In this document: in pieces, positions 55,739 to 64,000 of the stretch
How positions within the stretch are numbered: the stretch's first letter is position 1
Layout of the letters: each line of letters opens with the position of its first letter
From: Christiangramia sp.
GTDB taxonomy: Bacteria; Bacteroidota; Bacteroidia; Flavobacteriales; Flavobacteriaceae
DNA: 64,000 nucleotides
NCBI RefSeq assembly: GCF_029937855.1
Contig: NZ_JAPYPC010000003.1
Location: 1 to 64,000, forward strand
Direction: 5' to 3'
Notes under the pieces: model-generated
What the model was told of the DNA's origin: nothing
Seen by the model: only the letters and a program-made list of their open reading frames with translations
Database searches by the model: none
Made by a program: the position numbers and the translations under genes

Positions 55739-56123
55739 AAAAGTGAATATTTTCTGAAAAATCCTTTTTTCGTCAAACTGAACTTATTCCAGCATCTAAT
55801 TGACCTTGCTTTCCAATCAGTAGTGTGCAATAAAAATTTTTAAGAACGAACCTGAACCTAGTAGTTTCAATAATTTAATTTTACTATTATCTATACCCTG
55901 CTTTTAAAATTTTTGAATTGTGGTATTATTCGAAAAACACAATTTCCAACTTCTTTTGTTTATCAGTTAGTTAAGTTCAAGTCTAACTTCTTATATCTAA
56001 AGGCGAAGCGATCTAGTTTCTTTGTCCGGACATAAGTGATTCTCAATCAATTCATATCTGGAAATAAGTTCGCTAGTTATGAAAAAATGAAGATATTTTC
56101 GGGCATTCATTAAACAGCCTCTC
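55739..56123. other. Gene-free stretch holding repeat copy B
   Basis: No gene is visible. The right two-thirds is repeat copy B. Near 55768-55803 (TTTTCGTCAAACTGAACTTATTCCAGCATC) lies a REP-like motif comparable to that beside copy A. The last 80 nt before folD hold nothing I can name. Confidence 0.6.
55816..56041 (-). repeat. Dispersed repeat, copy B
   Basis: The reverse complement aligns with copy A (4397-4626). Read on the minus strand, the first 85 nt (56041-55957) are about 89% identical, and the rest is a weaker match. It sits 82 nt after the stop of folD and reads in the direction of folD, as copy A does after its upstream gene. Confidence 0.85.
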
Positions 56124-57026
56124 CTACTTCTTATTTGCTTCCAGAGCTCTGTGTTTATGCCTTTCTCTGGCCAGTAAAGTATTTTTCAATAACATAGAAA
56201 CAGTCATGGGACCAACTCCGCCTGGGACTGGTGTAATATAAGAAGCGCGCTTGCTTACATTTTCAAAATCAACGTCTCCTTTAATCACGTAACCCTTTTC
56301 AGTAGTATCATCTGGAACCCTGGTGATTCCAACATCAATGATCACCGCGTCATCCTTGATCATTTCTCCTTTAAGGAAATCTGGAATACCAACAGCAATA
56401 ATGATAATATCAGCCTGAGAAGTGACCTGTGTTATATTCTTGGTGAATTCATGAGTAAGTGTCACGGTTGAATTTCCAGGAAAACCACTTCTTCCCATCA
56501 AAATGCTCATGGGCCTTCCCACAATATAACTTCTCCCGATCACTACTGTATGTTTTCCTTTGGTAGGAATGTCATAACGTTCCAAAAGTTCCAATATTCC
56601 AAATGGAGTGGCAGGAATAAAACTGGTCATATCCAACGCCATTTTTCCAAAATTTGTAGGATGGAAGCCATCCACATCTTTATCTGGATCTACAGCGTTC
56701 AATACCTTTTGGGTATTGATTTGTGGTGGCAAAGGTAGCTGAACAATAAAACCGTCTATATCATCATTCTGGTTAAGCTCTTCAATTTTATCCAGTAATT
56801 CCAGCTCACTAACGGTATGCGGAAGTCGGTACAAGGAAGATTCAAAACCTACCCTTTCACAGGCCTTTACTTTTGAATTCACATAGGTCATACTTGCACC
56901 ATCCTTACCTACTATAATTGCAGCTAAATGTGGAACTTTCTCACCTCGATTATTAATTTTGGCAACTTCAGCAGCGATTTCATCTTTAATGTCATTACTG
57001 ATCTTTTTACCGTCGAGAATAGTCAT
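56124..57026 (-). CDS. folD: Methylenetetrahydrofolate dehydrogenase/cyclohydrolase
   Basis: FolD is a bifunctional enzyme interconverting 5,10-methylene-, methenyl- and 10-formyl-THF for purine and formyl-Met-tRNA synthesis. The 300 residues include DGASMTYVNSKVKACERVG with the catalytic Lys of the cyclohydrolase, DGFIVQLPLPPQI, the dinucleotide loop VVIGRSYIVGRPMSILMGR and ITPVPGGVGPMTVSMLLKNT. It has normal length and lies on the same strand as ffh, downstream of it, separated by the 85-bp inverted-repeat element. Confidence 0.97.
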   Translation of the reverse strand: MTILDGKKISNDIKDEIAAEVAKINNRGEKVPHLAAIIVGKDGASMTYVNSKVKACERVGFESSLYRLPHTVSELELLDKIEELNQNDDIDGFIVQLPLPPQINTQKVLNAVDPDKDVDGFHPTNFGKMALDMTSFIPATPFGILELLERYDIPTKGKHTVVIGRSYIVGRPMSILMGRSGFPGNSTVTLTHEFTKNITQVTSQADIIIIAVGIPDFLKGEMIKDDAVIIDVGITRVPDDTTEKGYVIKGDVDFENVSKRASYITPVPGGVGPMTVSMLLKNTLLARERHKHRALEANKK

Positions 57027-57042
57027 ATTAAGTATTAAGTTG

Positions 57043-57127
57043 AGCCCCTCCCTTCCTCCCCCAAGGGGAGGAGTTAAATACTCTATTTAAAATTATTATA
57101 GTTCCCCCCCTTGGGGGTTAGGGGGCT
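57043..57127. repeat. 85-bp inverted-repeat (MITE-like) element between folD and ffh
   Basis: The left arm begins AGCCCCTCCCTTCCTCCCCC and contains CCCCCAAGGGG. The right arm, reverse-complemented, reads AGCCCCCTAACCCCCAAGGG. The arms flank an AT-rich core of about 35 nt. The right end is the first T of the ffh stop codon, so the element abuts the gene. It may act as a terminator for ffh. Confidence 0.85.
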
Positions 57128-58455
57128 TATTGCATCCCCTTCATCATTTGCATCATTTTACGGCCACCGCCACCTTGCATCATCTTCATCATTTTGCCCA
57201 TCTGGTTGAATTGCTTCAACAATTGGTTCACTTCCTGAACAGTAGTCCCTGAACCTTTTGCAATCCTTTTCTTTCTGCTCGCGTTAATGATCTTTGGCTC
57301 ACTTCTTTCTCCCGGTGTCATAGAGTGAATAATAGCTTCAATCCCCTTAAAGGCATCATCATCTATATCTACATCTTTCAGCATTTTACCTGCTCCGGGA
57401 ATCATTCCCATAAGATCTTTCATAGATCCCATTTTCTTGATCTGCTGAAGCTGATTTAAGAAATCATCAAAACCGAATTTATTTTTGGCAATCTTCTTCT
57501 GAAGTTTTCTCGCTTCCTCTTCATCATATTGCTCCTGAGCTCTTTCTACTAGGGAAACAACATCTCCCATCCCCAGGATCCTGTCCGCCATACGCGAAGG
57601 ATAGAAGATATCGATCGCATCCATCTTTTCACCGGTACCGATGAATTTGATAGGTTTATTAACTACAGATTTAATAGAGATCGCGGCACCACCACGAGTA
57701 TCACCATCTAATTTGGTAAGGATCACCCCGTCAAAATTCAGCCTTTCATTAAAGGTTTTGGCAGTATTCACCGCATCCTGACCCGTCATAGAATCTACTA
57801 CAAAAAGAGTTTCCTGTGGCTGAATTGCCTGATGGATATTGGAAATCTCGGTCATCATCGCTTCATCAACAGCAAGTCGACCGGCGGTATCAATGATCAC
57901 TACATTATGACCATTTTCCTTAGCATACGCAATGGCATTTTTTGAAATTGCCACCGGATCCTGATTCCCTTCATCTGAATATACCTCAACACCAACCTGT
58001 TCACCAACTACATGTAACTGATTGATCGCCGCTGGACGATAGACATCACAAGCTACTAAAAGAGGTTTCTTTGTTTTTTTATTTTTTAGAAAATTTGCCA
58101 GTTTACCGGAAAAAGTAGTTTTACCACTACCCTGCAAACCAGACATTAAAATCACAGAAGGATCTCCGGAAAGATTGATGCCTTCAGCCTCTCCACCCAT
58201 TAATTGCGTCAACTCGTCTTTTACGAGTTTCACCATTAATTGTCCAGGCTTCAAAGTGGTCAAAACGTCCTGTCCAAGAGCTCTTTCTTTTACCGTATTG
58301 GTAAATTCCTTAGCAATTTTATAGTTTACATCGGCATCAACCAAAGCCCGTCTCACCTCTTTAAGGCTTTCTGCAACGTTTATCTCTGTAATCTGACCAT
58401 GTCCTTTCAGGACGTGAAAGGCACTATCTAACTTATCGCTTAAATTATCAAACAT
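57127..58455 (-). CDS. ffh: Signal recognition particle protein Ffh
   Basis: Ffh binds 4.5S RNA and signal sequences and delivers ribosomes to the membrane. The 442 residues have the helical N domain, the GTPase domain (G1 GLQGSGKTT at 106-114, VDSMTGQDAVNTAKTF, DTAGRLAVDE, LTKLDGDTRGGAA) and the methionine-rich M domain from about 327 to the end. The C-terminal 30 residues are a Met/Gly/Lys-rich tail (MGKMMKMMQGGGGRKMMQMM). Its stop codon begins at the edge of the 85-bp repeat. Confidence 0.97.
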   Translation of the reverse strand: MFDNLSDKLDSAFHVLKGHGQITEINVAESLKEVRRALVDADVNYKIAKEFTNTVKERALGQDVLTTLKPGQLMVKLVKDELTQLMGGEAEGINLSGDPSVILMSGLQGSGKTTFSGKLANFLKNKKTKKPLLVACDVYRPAAINQLHVVGEQVGVEVYSDEGNQDPVAISKNAIAYAKENGHNVVIIDTAGRLAVDEAMMTEISNIHQAIQPQETLFVVDSMTGQDAVNTAKTFNERLNFDGVILTKLDGDTRGGAAISIKSVVNKPIKFIGTGEKMDAIDIFYPSRMADRILGMGDVVSLVERAQEQYDEEEARKLQKKIAKNKFGFDDFLNQLQQIKKMGSMKDLMGMIPGAGKMLKDVDIDDDAFKGIEAIIHSMTPGERSEPKIINASRKKRIAKGSGTTVQEVNQLLKQFNQMGKMMKMMQGGGGRKMMQMMKGMQ

Positions 58456-58500
58456 AATCTTTCCTATGATTTTATTCTATTGCTGCTAAGCAGCGAATTG

Positions 58501-58508
58501 CAAATTTA
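58501..58508 (-). promoter_or_regulatory. -7 element of the ffh promoter
   Basis: TAAATTTG on the minus strand lies 45 nt before the ffh start. No clear TTG is found upstream, so it is tentative. Confidence 0.4.
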
Positions 58509-58547
58509 ATGATTTGAAGCTGAAGTATAAAGTCCATCTTCCAAAAT

Positions 58548-58573
58548 TCATCCTTCGACTTCGCTCAGGATGA
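58548..58573. repeat. REP-like palindrome between ffh and argS
   Basis: The arms TCATCCT (58548-58554) and AGGATGA (58567-58573) flank TCGACTTCGCTC, the classic motif also seen near 11110. A second REP-type stretch, CTGAAATAAGTTCAG (58619-58633), lies 46 nt further on. Confidence 0.75.
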
Positions 58574-58710
58574 CAATCGTATTTCTTTAACGGCTGAAAA
58601 CGCTTTTTAATTTGTATTCTGAAATAAGTTCAGCATGATGAAATTTCCAACCTTAGTACTTTCTCTTTAATTTACTTTCTCCCGAAGACTCTCCCAGATT
58701 TCGCCAACTT

Positions 58711-58731
58711 CACTTCTCACTTCTCACTTAT
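58711..58731 (+). repeat. CACTTCT heptamer repeat, second site
   Basis: CACTTCT twice and CACTTAT (58711-58731), then a partial unit, use the same heptamer as 52833-52884. It lies 10 nt from the argS stop. Confidence 0.7.
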
Positions 58732-58740
58732 CATTTCAAC

Positions 58741-60519
58741 TTACATTCTTTCCGGAACCTCGATCCCTAGCAATTTAAATGCTGATTTGATCACATTCGC
58801 TACCAATCCTGATAACTGAACCCTAAATACCTTCTCTTCCTCATCGTCAATACCTAAAATTTGAACATTTTGATAAAATGAATTGAATGATTTTACCAGT
58901 TCATAGGTGTAATTGGCGATCAATGCCGGGGAATGATTCTCTGCTGCCAGTCCAATTGTCTCAGGAAATAACTGTATCTGCTTGATCAATTCTTTTTCCT
59001 TTTCATGAAAACTGAAATCTTTTGAAAGTTCTGCTGAAGTATCAAAATCTGCCTTTCTCATGATCGACTGAATTCTGGCATAAGTATACTGGATAAATGG
59101 CCCCGTATTTCCCTGAAAATCAACCGATTCTTCCGGATTAAAAAGAATTCGTTTTCTGGGATCAACCTTCAGAATATAATATTTCAAGGCTCCAAGCCCA
59201 ATAATTCTATAAAGCTCTTCTTTTTCAGTTTCAGAATATCCCTCAAGTTTCCCTAATTCTTCAGAAATATTTTTAGCAGTTTCGGCCATTTCCTTGATGA
59301 GATCATCGGCATCTACTACGGTACCTTCACGAGATTTCATTTTTCCGGAAGGAAGATCCACCATTCCATAACTTAAATGGTAAAGGGCATCTGCCCAATC
59401 ATAGCCAAGTTTTTTTAGGATAAGGAAAAGCACTTTAAAATGGTATTCCTGTTCGTTACCAACAGTATAAACCATCTGATTGATGTCAAAATCGGCAAAT
59501 CTCTGGATCGCAGTTCCAATATCCTGAGTCATATAAACCGCCGTCCCGTCACTTCTCAATACGATCTTTTCATCCAGACCTTCATCGCTAAGATCTATCC
59601 AGACACTGCCATCTTCTTTTTTATAGAAAACACCATCTTCCAGGCCTTTCTGGATATTATCCTTACCTAAAATATAGGTTTCACTTTCATAATAATTCTT
59701 GTCAAAATTAACTCCAAGAGCCTCGTAAGTTTTCTCAAATCCGTCATAAACCCACTGATTCATGGTAGACCATAACTTTACCACTTCAGGATCATTTGCT
59801 TCCCATTTTCTCAGCATTTCCTGGGCTTCTACAAAAATTGGAGCCTGAGCTTTTGCTTCATCTTCACTCTTTCCTTCTTCTGTTAACTGAGCGATCTCTT
59901 TCTTATATTCCTTATCGAATTTTACGTAATAATTTCCTACCAGTTTATCTCCTTTTAATCCAGTGGATTCAGGAGTTTCTGCATTTCCAAATTTCTGCCA
60001 GGCCACCATGGATTTACAAATATGAATTCCACGATCATTGATCACCTGTACTTTGTAGACTTCATTGCCGGCAGCTTTTAAAATTTCAGAAACCGAGTAA
60101 CCTAAAAGATTATTTCTTATATGCCCAAGATGCAATGGCTTGTTGGTGTTTGGAGAAGAATACTCTACCATGATCCCGCTCGCATCGCTTTGAGGAAGCA
60201 GAATTCCAAAATCTTCACGATCTTTTACCTCATTAAAAAAGTTGATATAGTATTTATTACTTATCACAATATTTAAAAAACCCTGGATAACATTATAAGC
60301 AGCGACTTCTTCAACCTCCTCTTCAAGATATTTTCCAATATTTTCAGCTAATTGTGCGGGATTGGTTTTTATCTGCTTCAGCATAGGAAAAACCACCAAA
60401 GTGATATCGCCTTCAAAATCTTTACGGGTAGGCTGAAATTCGATATTTTCAGGTTCCATCTCGTAATGTTTCTTAACGGCTTCATTAACTTTTGATGCCA
60501 GAATTTGTTCAATATTCAT
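58741..60519 (-). CDS. argS: Arginyl-tRNA synthetase
   Basis: ArgS charges tRNA-Arg. The 592 residues contain the N-terminal Add1 domain, the class I HIGH signature SSPNTNKPLHLGHIRNN (HLGH at 130-133) and the divergent KMSKS-like KMKSREGT near 394. The helical anticodon-binding domain ends IEVPERM, normal for the family. It has its own -7 box. Confidence 0.97.
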   Translation of the reverse strand: MNIEQILASKVNEAVKKHYEMEPENIEFQPTRKDFEGDITLVVFPMLKQIKTNPAQLAENIGKYLEEEVEEVAAYNVIQGFLNIVISNKYYINFFNEVKDREDFGILLPQSDASGIMVEYSSPNTNKPLHLGHIRNNLLGYSVSEILKAAGNEVYKVQVINDRGIHICKSMVAWQKFGNAETPESTGLKGDKLVGNYYVKFDKEYKKEIAQLTEEGKSEDEAKAQAPIFVEAQEMLRKWEANDPEVVKLWSTMNQWVYDGFEKTYEALGVNFDKNYYESETYILGKDNIQKGLEDGVFYKKEDGSVWIDLSDEGLDEKIVLRSDGTAVYMTQDIGTAIQRFADFDINQMVYTVGNEQEYHFKVLFLILKKLGYDWADALYHLSYGMVDLPSGKMKSREGTVVDADDLIKEMAETAKNISEELGKLEGYSETEKEELYRIIGLGALKYYILKVDPRKRILFNPEESVDFQGNTGPFIQYTYARIQSIMRKADFDTSAELSKDFSFHEKEKELIKQIQLFPETIGLAAENHSPALIANYTYELVKSFNSFYQNVQILGIDDEEEKVFRVQLSGLVANVIKSAFKLLGIEVPERM

Positions 60520-60559
60520 TTTCCTACGCTTTTTAGGGTATTTCCAATAATTAAGTGCG

Positions 60560-60567
60560 CAAAGATA
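60560..60567 (-). promoter_or_regulatory. -7 element of the argS promoter
   Basis: TATCTTTG on the minus strand lies about 40 nt before the argS start. No TTG was found at the consensus distance. Confidence 0.45.
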
Positions 60568-60630
60568 AAAAGAATTGAAGTTTCAGTCGCCAGGCTTTGT
60601 GCTCAAATCTTTATATTTAGGAAAAAAGAA

Positions 60631-61056
60631 ATGCTTGTAAATATTTCCTATAACCGTCCGGCCATTTCAGAAAAGATAAATAATGAAGTGGGCAAACCTT
60701 TTACCCTTTTTGAAAGGGTAAAATTAAAAGGTTCCGGCTCTCCAAAACTCCAGATCACTTCTACCAGTATAGACATTCACAACCTCCTGATTCTGGATAA
60801 CAATGCGAATAACTGCAACGTGGAGATGAGAAGTAAAGGGATTATTGTGATGTTTCGGTCGTTATTGGAAACGTATGCCTTAATAATTCCATATTATAAG
60901 CTTAACCTTTACAAAGGAAAAGCAGAAGAGTACAGTATTTATAAAGATCATCATTTTATTAAAGTTAAAGCAGACAAGCCGGGGATACATAATTTTTTTC
61001 AGAAGATCATCGGTTATAAGAATGATAATGCGCCAACCCAAATTGAAGATCTTTAG
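60631..61056 (+). CDS. Uncharacterised conserved-looking protein
   Basis: I recognise no family. The ATG at 60631 gives 141 residues starting MLVNISYNRPAISEKINNEVGKPFTLFERV. An upstream in-frame ATG at 60505 would overlap argS and adds a low-quality, Arg/Cys-rich segment, so it is rejected. The body is beta-rich (LKGSGSPKLQITSTSIDIHNLLIL) with two helices and an Ile/Tyr/Lys-rich end. There is no signal peptide or membrane helix. It is divergent from argS. A near-consensus TATATTTA lies 10 nt upstream of the ATG. Confidence 0.75.
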   Translation: MLVNISYNRPAISEKINNEVGKPFTLFERVKLKGSGSPKLQITSTSIDIHNLLILDNNANNCNVEMRSKGIIVMFRSLLETYALIIPYYKLNLYKGKAEEYSIYKDHHFIKVKADKPGIHNFFQKIIGYKNDNAPTQIEDL

Positions 61057-61165
61057 TAATATTCTATTTACAAAGTATAGATTTCCCTGCACTTTGTTTA
61101 ACCTAATATTGATTTCATTTTAATTTTTCAGAAATAAAGCTGACGCAATTTTGCTGAAAAAATCA

Positions 61166-61798
61166 ATGGAGTTATTTATTTATGTTTTTGCCGCCCTTTT
61201 TTCAGTAATCAATCCGCTTGGAACCGTTCCTATTTTTGTAGGGCTTACCAAAGAAGATTCAAAAAGTGAACGATCCAAAACCTCGATATTAACGGCTATC
61301 AATATTTTTGTTATCCTGTTAATTAGTTTTTTTACCGGTAGATATATCCTGAATTTCTTCGGAATAAGCCTCGATTCCCTAAGAATTGCCGGAGGCTTAA
61401 TTATTGCAAGTTCAGGATTTGCCCTGCTTACGGGTTCCTTTTCCAAACATAAAGGAATGGACAAACCACGGGTGAAGGAAGATGCATTTCAAAGAGAGGG
61501 AGTTTCCTTAACTCCCCTGGCAATACCAATGTTGGCCGGGCCAGGGTCTATTTCCTTTTTAATAGGACTTTACCAGCAATACGAAGCCTGGAACGATAAA
61601 CTAATCGCCATATTTGCCATTTTTAGTGTTTGCCTGGCGACTTTTTTAGTCCTTAGAAGCTCACATTATATAGTGGCTATGCTGGGAGCTTCCGGGATAA
61701 ACGCTATTTCCCGGATCATTGGATTTATAGTAATCGCCATTGGAGTTGAATATATAAGCTCCTCGCTTATAAATATTCTGAACAGCCTGTTTAACTAA
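61166..61798 (+). CDS. MarC family integral membrane protein
   Basis: The transport role of MarC proteins is not settled. The ATG at 61166 gives 210 residues, MELFIYVFAALFSVINPLGTVPIFVGLT, the standard start. An upstream TTG (61151) is the other in-frame option. Six membrane helices are predicted, with the conserved INPLGTVPIF in the first half and LTPLAIPMLAGPGSI in the second, the two signature halves of the family. Its stop directly abuts the stop of the next gene on the other strand. Confidence 0.93.
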   Translation: MELFIYVFAALFSVINPLGTVPIFVGLTKEDSKSERSKTSILTAINIFVILLISFFTGRYILNFFGISLDSLRIAGGLIIASSGFALLTGSFSKHKGMDKPRVKEDAFQREGVSLTPLAIPMLAGPGSISFLIGLYQQYEAWNDKLIAIFAIFSVCLATFLVLRSSHYIVAMLGASGINAISRIIGFIVIAIGVEYISSSLINILNSLFN

Positions 61799-62002
61799 TT
61801 ATCGCTTTCCAAAAGCCAATCCTCCTACCAGCGAAAGTATTCCAAAGACAATCATCGCATAAGATTGCGTGTTATCGCCGTGTGCTTCTACTTGCAAAGG
61901 CCCTGCATCTATAGAGAATTCTGGCGTGATAAGATTATACACTCCATATCCAATTAAGCCTATTCCAATAATTAAAAGGACGATTTTAAGCACGTTATTC
62001 AT
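61799..62002 (-). CDS. Small membrane protein, DUF3185-like plan
   Basis: The 67 residues have two membrane helices (about 5-25 and 48-64) with a short Asp/Glu/His loop between them (TPEFSIDAGPLQVEAHGDNTQSY). The plan of two helices around a polar loop resembles DUF3185 proteins, but I would not press the family name. It starts 71 nt from the divergent SDR gene and ends against marC. Confidence 0.65.
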   Translation of the reverse strand: MNNVLKIVLLIIGIGLIGYGVYNLITPEFSIDAGPLQVEAHGDNTQSYAMIVFGILSLVGGLAFGKR

Positions 62003-62072
62003 TTAATAAAATTTTATTAATCTGAAGTGAAAGTAAGAATTAAATCTCTAATTTGAGATTCAAATATTTCAA

Positions 62073-63509
62073 ATGCGCATATTACTTACCGGTGCCAATG
62101 GTTATATTGGAATGAGACTACTTCCTCAATTAATTGAACAGGGTCATGAAGTGATTTGTGCAGTAAGAAACAAGAATAGATTTACTTCCAATGAAGAGTT
62201 AAAGGAAAAAGTTGAAATTGTAGAATTAGATTTTCTCGATGATACTTCTGCTCCTGAAAAAATAAAAGATATAGAGGTAGCTTTTTACCTGATACATTCC
62301 ATGAGTGCCTCTACCAAAGATTTTGATGAAAAAGAGGCTCAGGCTGCCAAAAACTTCAATAAGATAATGGCTGAAACTTCAGTCAATCAGGTTATTTACC
62401 TTAGCGGGATCATTAATGAAGAGGAACTATCAAAACATCTAAAATCCAGAAAAGCGGTAGAAGAAATTCTCTATAAAGGAGATTTTAATTTAACTGTTTT
62501 AAGAGCCGCCATTATTGTAGGTTCCGGTAGCTCTTCTTTTGAAATTATACGTGACCTTTGTGAAAAACTCCCTGTTATGGTAACCCCAAAATGGGTGAAA
62601 ACAAAATCCCAGCCTATTGCCATTAGAAATATCATACAGTTTCTAACCGGCGTGATAGGTCGGGAAGAATGCTACAATGAATCCTTTGACGTTGGAGGCC
62701 CCGATGTTCTCACCTATCAGGAAATGATGGAACAATATGCGGAAGTACGTAAATTGAAGCTTTGGATTGTGGGAGTACCTTTTATGTCTCCTAAATTGAG
62801 TTCCTACTGGCTGTATTTTGTGACCTCCACTTCTTACCGACTGGCTCAAAACCTGGTAGACAGCATGTCTGTTGAAGTCATTACCAGAGATACCAGGTTA
62901 AAAGAAATTTTAAATATTGATTTGATTTCTTATAAAGAAGCTATTGAAATGGCCTTTTATAAGATAGAACAAAACGAGGTGATCTCCAGTTGGAAGGATT
63001 CTTTAAGCAGTGGTAGATTTAGAAAGGAGCTGAATAAATACGTGCAAATACCCAAATACGGTTGTTTACACGACAAAAAGTCTGTAGAAGTCCAGGATCC
63101 TAAAGAGACTTTGGAACGCATTTGGGCTATTGGGGGGCTCAATGGCTGGTACTATGGAAACTGGCTATGGAAAGTTCGGGGTTACCTAGATAAACTTGCA
63201 GGCGGAGTGGGTCTACGCCGCGGAAGAACCCATCCCAATAAAATTAATGCCGGAGATTCGCTCGACTTCTGGAGGGTATTATTGGCTGATAAAGAAGAAA
63301 GAAGACTTCTCCTCTTTGCCGAAATGAAGGTTCCAGGTGAGGCCTGGCTGGAATTCAAAATAGATGAAGATAATATACTCCATCAAAATGCCACTTTTAG
63401 ACCAAAGGGTCTTTTAGGCCGTGCCTATTGGTATTCTATGTATCCTTTTCATTATTTTATTTTTGAAGGTATGATCAACAAGATTGCGAAGGGAAATAAA
63501 AAGAATTAG
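62073..63509 (+). CDS. SDR-type NAD(P)-binding protein with DUF2867 C-terminal domain
   Basis: The 478 residues start with an atypical SDR Rossmann domain (GANGYIGMRLLPQLIEQG, with TGANGYIG at 6-13). From about 330 a DUF2867 domain follows (WAIGGLNGWYYGNWLWKVRGYLDKLAGGVGLRRGRTHPNKINAGDSLDFWRV). This order is seen in YbjT-like proteins that have a polyketide-cyclase-like tail. The substrate is unknown. No signal peptide or membrane helix is evident. The BCCT gene follows 24 nt later, so the pair may be one transcript. Confidence 0.92.
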   Translation: MRILLTGANGYIGMRLLPQLIEQGHEVICAVRNKNRFTSNEELKEKVEIVELDFLDDTSAPEKIKDIEVAFYLIHSMSASTKDFDEKEAQAAKNFNKIMAETSVNQVIYLSGIINEEELSKHLKSRKAVEEILYKGDFNLTVLRAAIIVGSGSSSFEIIRDLCEKLPVMVTPKWVKTKSQPIAIRNIIQFLTGVIGREECYNESFDVGGPDVLTYQEMMEQYAEVRKLKLWIVGVPFMSPKLSSYWLYFVTSTSYRLAQNLVDSMSVEVITRDTRLKEILNIDLISYKEAIEMAFYKIEQNEVISSWKDSLSSGRFRKELNKYVQIPKYGCLHDKKSVEVQDPKETLERIWAIGGLNGWYYGNWLWKVRGYLDKLAGGVGLRRGRTHPNKINAGDSLDFWRVLLADKEERRLLLFAEMKVPGEAWLEFKIDEDNILHQNATFRPKGLLGRAYWYSMYPFHYFIFEGMINKIAKGNKKN

Positions 63510-63533
63510 TTTTATAGGTAAGAACTAATCAAG

Positions 63534-64000
63534 TTGAAGCAATCTTCCAATACTATTCTTAAAAATTATTCCTTTTCGGTTTCTGCCGCTATATTAATAT
63601 GTAGCTCGGTGCTCATATTCCTCTTCACAGATGAATTTTATAGCGGTATTGAGCTGATATCCATTCGGGTAAGGGAATACTTCGGAATATTTTATTTATG
63701 GCTGGGACTGGGCTGTGTGCTTTTTCTACTCTTTATCGCCCTATCCAAATTTGGAAAGATTAGATTGGGAAATTCACCGCCCGATTTTGACCGACAATCC
63801 TGGATTGCCATGTTGTATTCCGCAGGTATGGGCGCAGGAATATTACTAAGAGCGGTACAGGAACCTGTATTCATGTTTCTAAATCCACCAATTGAATCAG
63901 GAGAGAAGGCTGAAATTATTTCTTTAGAATACACTTTTTATCAATGGGGATTTACCGCATGGGCCTTCTACGGCTTATTTGCACTGGTAATAGGCTATTC
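63534..64000 (+). CDS. BCCT-family betaine/choline/carnitine transporter, 5' part
   Basis: An in-frame TAA at 63519 and no ATG near the first membrane helix make TTG 63534 the likely start. The visible 155 residues contain three membrane segments and the BCCT features KIRLGNSPPDFDRQSWIAMLYSAGMGAGILLRAVQEP. The first membrane helix is SVSAAILICSSVLIFLF. The conserved GMGxG...EP core keeps its Gly and Glu-Pro, but the usual FWGVAEP is LRAVQEP, with Arg for Trp. This form is known to me from marine Bacteroidota, and its substrate cannot be read from the part seen. The gene continues past 64000. Confidence 0.88.
   Translation, partial: MKQSSNTILKNYSFSVSAAILICSSVLIFLFTDEFYSGIELISIRVREYFGIFYLWLGLGCVLFLLFIALSKFGKIRLGNSPPDFDRQSWIAMLYSAGMGAGILLRAVQEPVFMFLNPPIESGEKAEIISLEYTFYQWGFTAWAFYGLFALVIGY

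Noticed and set aside
60505-60630. Longer start for the unknown protein at 60631
   Set aside because: The added 42 residues overlap argS and the likely promoter and have no protein-like composition.

Overview
The window is about 64 kb of a Bacteroidota chromosome, most likely a marine member of the Flavobacteriaceae. The evidence is: low G+C; promoters of the Bacteroidota type (TTG about 19-21 nt before TAnnTTTG) with no Shine-Dalgarno pattern; gliding genes gldB and gldC; a type IX secretion (T9SS) type B sorting domain; a fused SecDF; a FtsZ with a very long C-terminal linker; and many Bacteroidota-specific lipoproteins. The genus cannot be fixed from the sequence alone; a Gramella/Christiangramella-like organism is a guess. 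Almost everything is core chromosome. I see no prophage, intact insertion sequence, CRISPR array, defence island or integrated plasmid.

Layout. 1-7.0 kb: the 5' part of tRNA-Glu, proS, a strange Gly/Tyr- then Arg/Ser-rich lipoprotein, a FadL-like outer-membrane protein, and a T9SS type B cargo protein. 7.0-10.9 kb: folE, cysS, yidD, lgt and a DUF192 lipoprotein. 11.2-21.8 kb: secDF, mdh, an outer-membrane protein, gyrB, asnB, a DUF2911 protein and queE. 21.9-27.4 kb: a PBP4-type lipoprotein, an LD-carboxypeptidase, a HerA-like ATPase, an unknown lipoprotein, an inorganic pyrophosphatase that carries a lipoprotein signal, and a small membrane protein. 27.5-43.1 kb: a complete, tightly packed dcw cluster on the minus strand, in transcription order mraZ-rsmH-ftsL-ftsI-murE-mraY-murD-ftsW-murG-murC-ftsQ-ftsA-ftsZ. 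It is headed by a phased array of GTGGTA boxes that looks like an MraZ operator. 43.4-50.2 kb: an alpha/beta hydrolase, engB, the gldB-gldC-(unknown) operon, nadE, a LuxR-type response regulator with Glu at the phosphoacceptor position, and a DnaG primase lacking its zinc ligands. 50.2-55.7 kb: an outer-membrane protein, an anti-sigma-like protein and an ECF sigma factor, then rluF, a VOC protein, an AI-2E-type permease and a YkvA-like protein. 56.1-64 kb: folD, ffh, argS, an unknown protein, marC, a small membrane protein, an SDR/DUF2867 protein and the start of a BCCT transporter.

The intergenic DNA holds most of the unusual structure. A roughly 230-bp dispersed repeat occurs twice in opposite orientation, 51 kb apart. 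There is an 85-bp inverted-repeat element against the ffh stop codon, a 15-bp perfect hairpin at the dnaG start, three 14-bp tandem units inside the dcw cluster, two kinds of heptamer tandem repeat, and several REP-like palindromes. No unmistakably new multigene system is present. The most testable novelties are the mraZ operator array, the dispersed 3'-UTR repeat, the phosphorylation-independent-looking regulator, the lipoprotein pyrophosphatase and the sigma/anti-sigma/outer-membrane trio.
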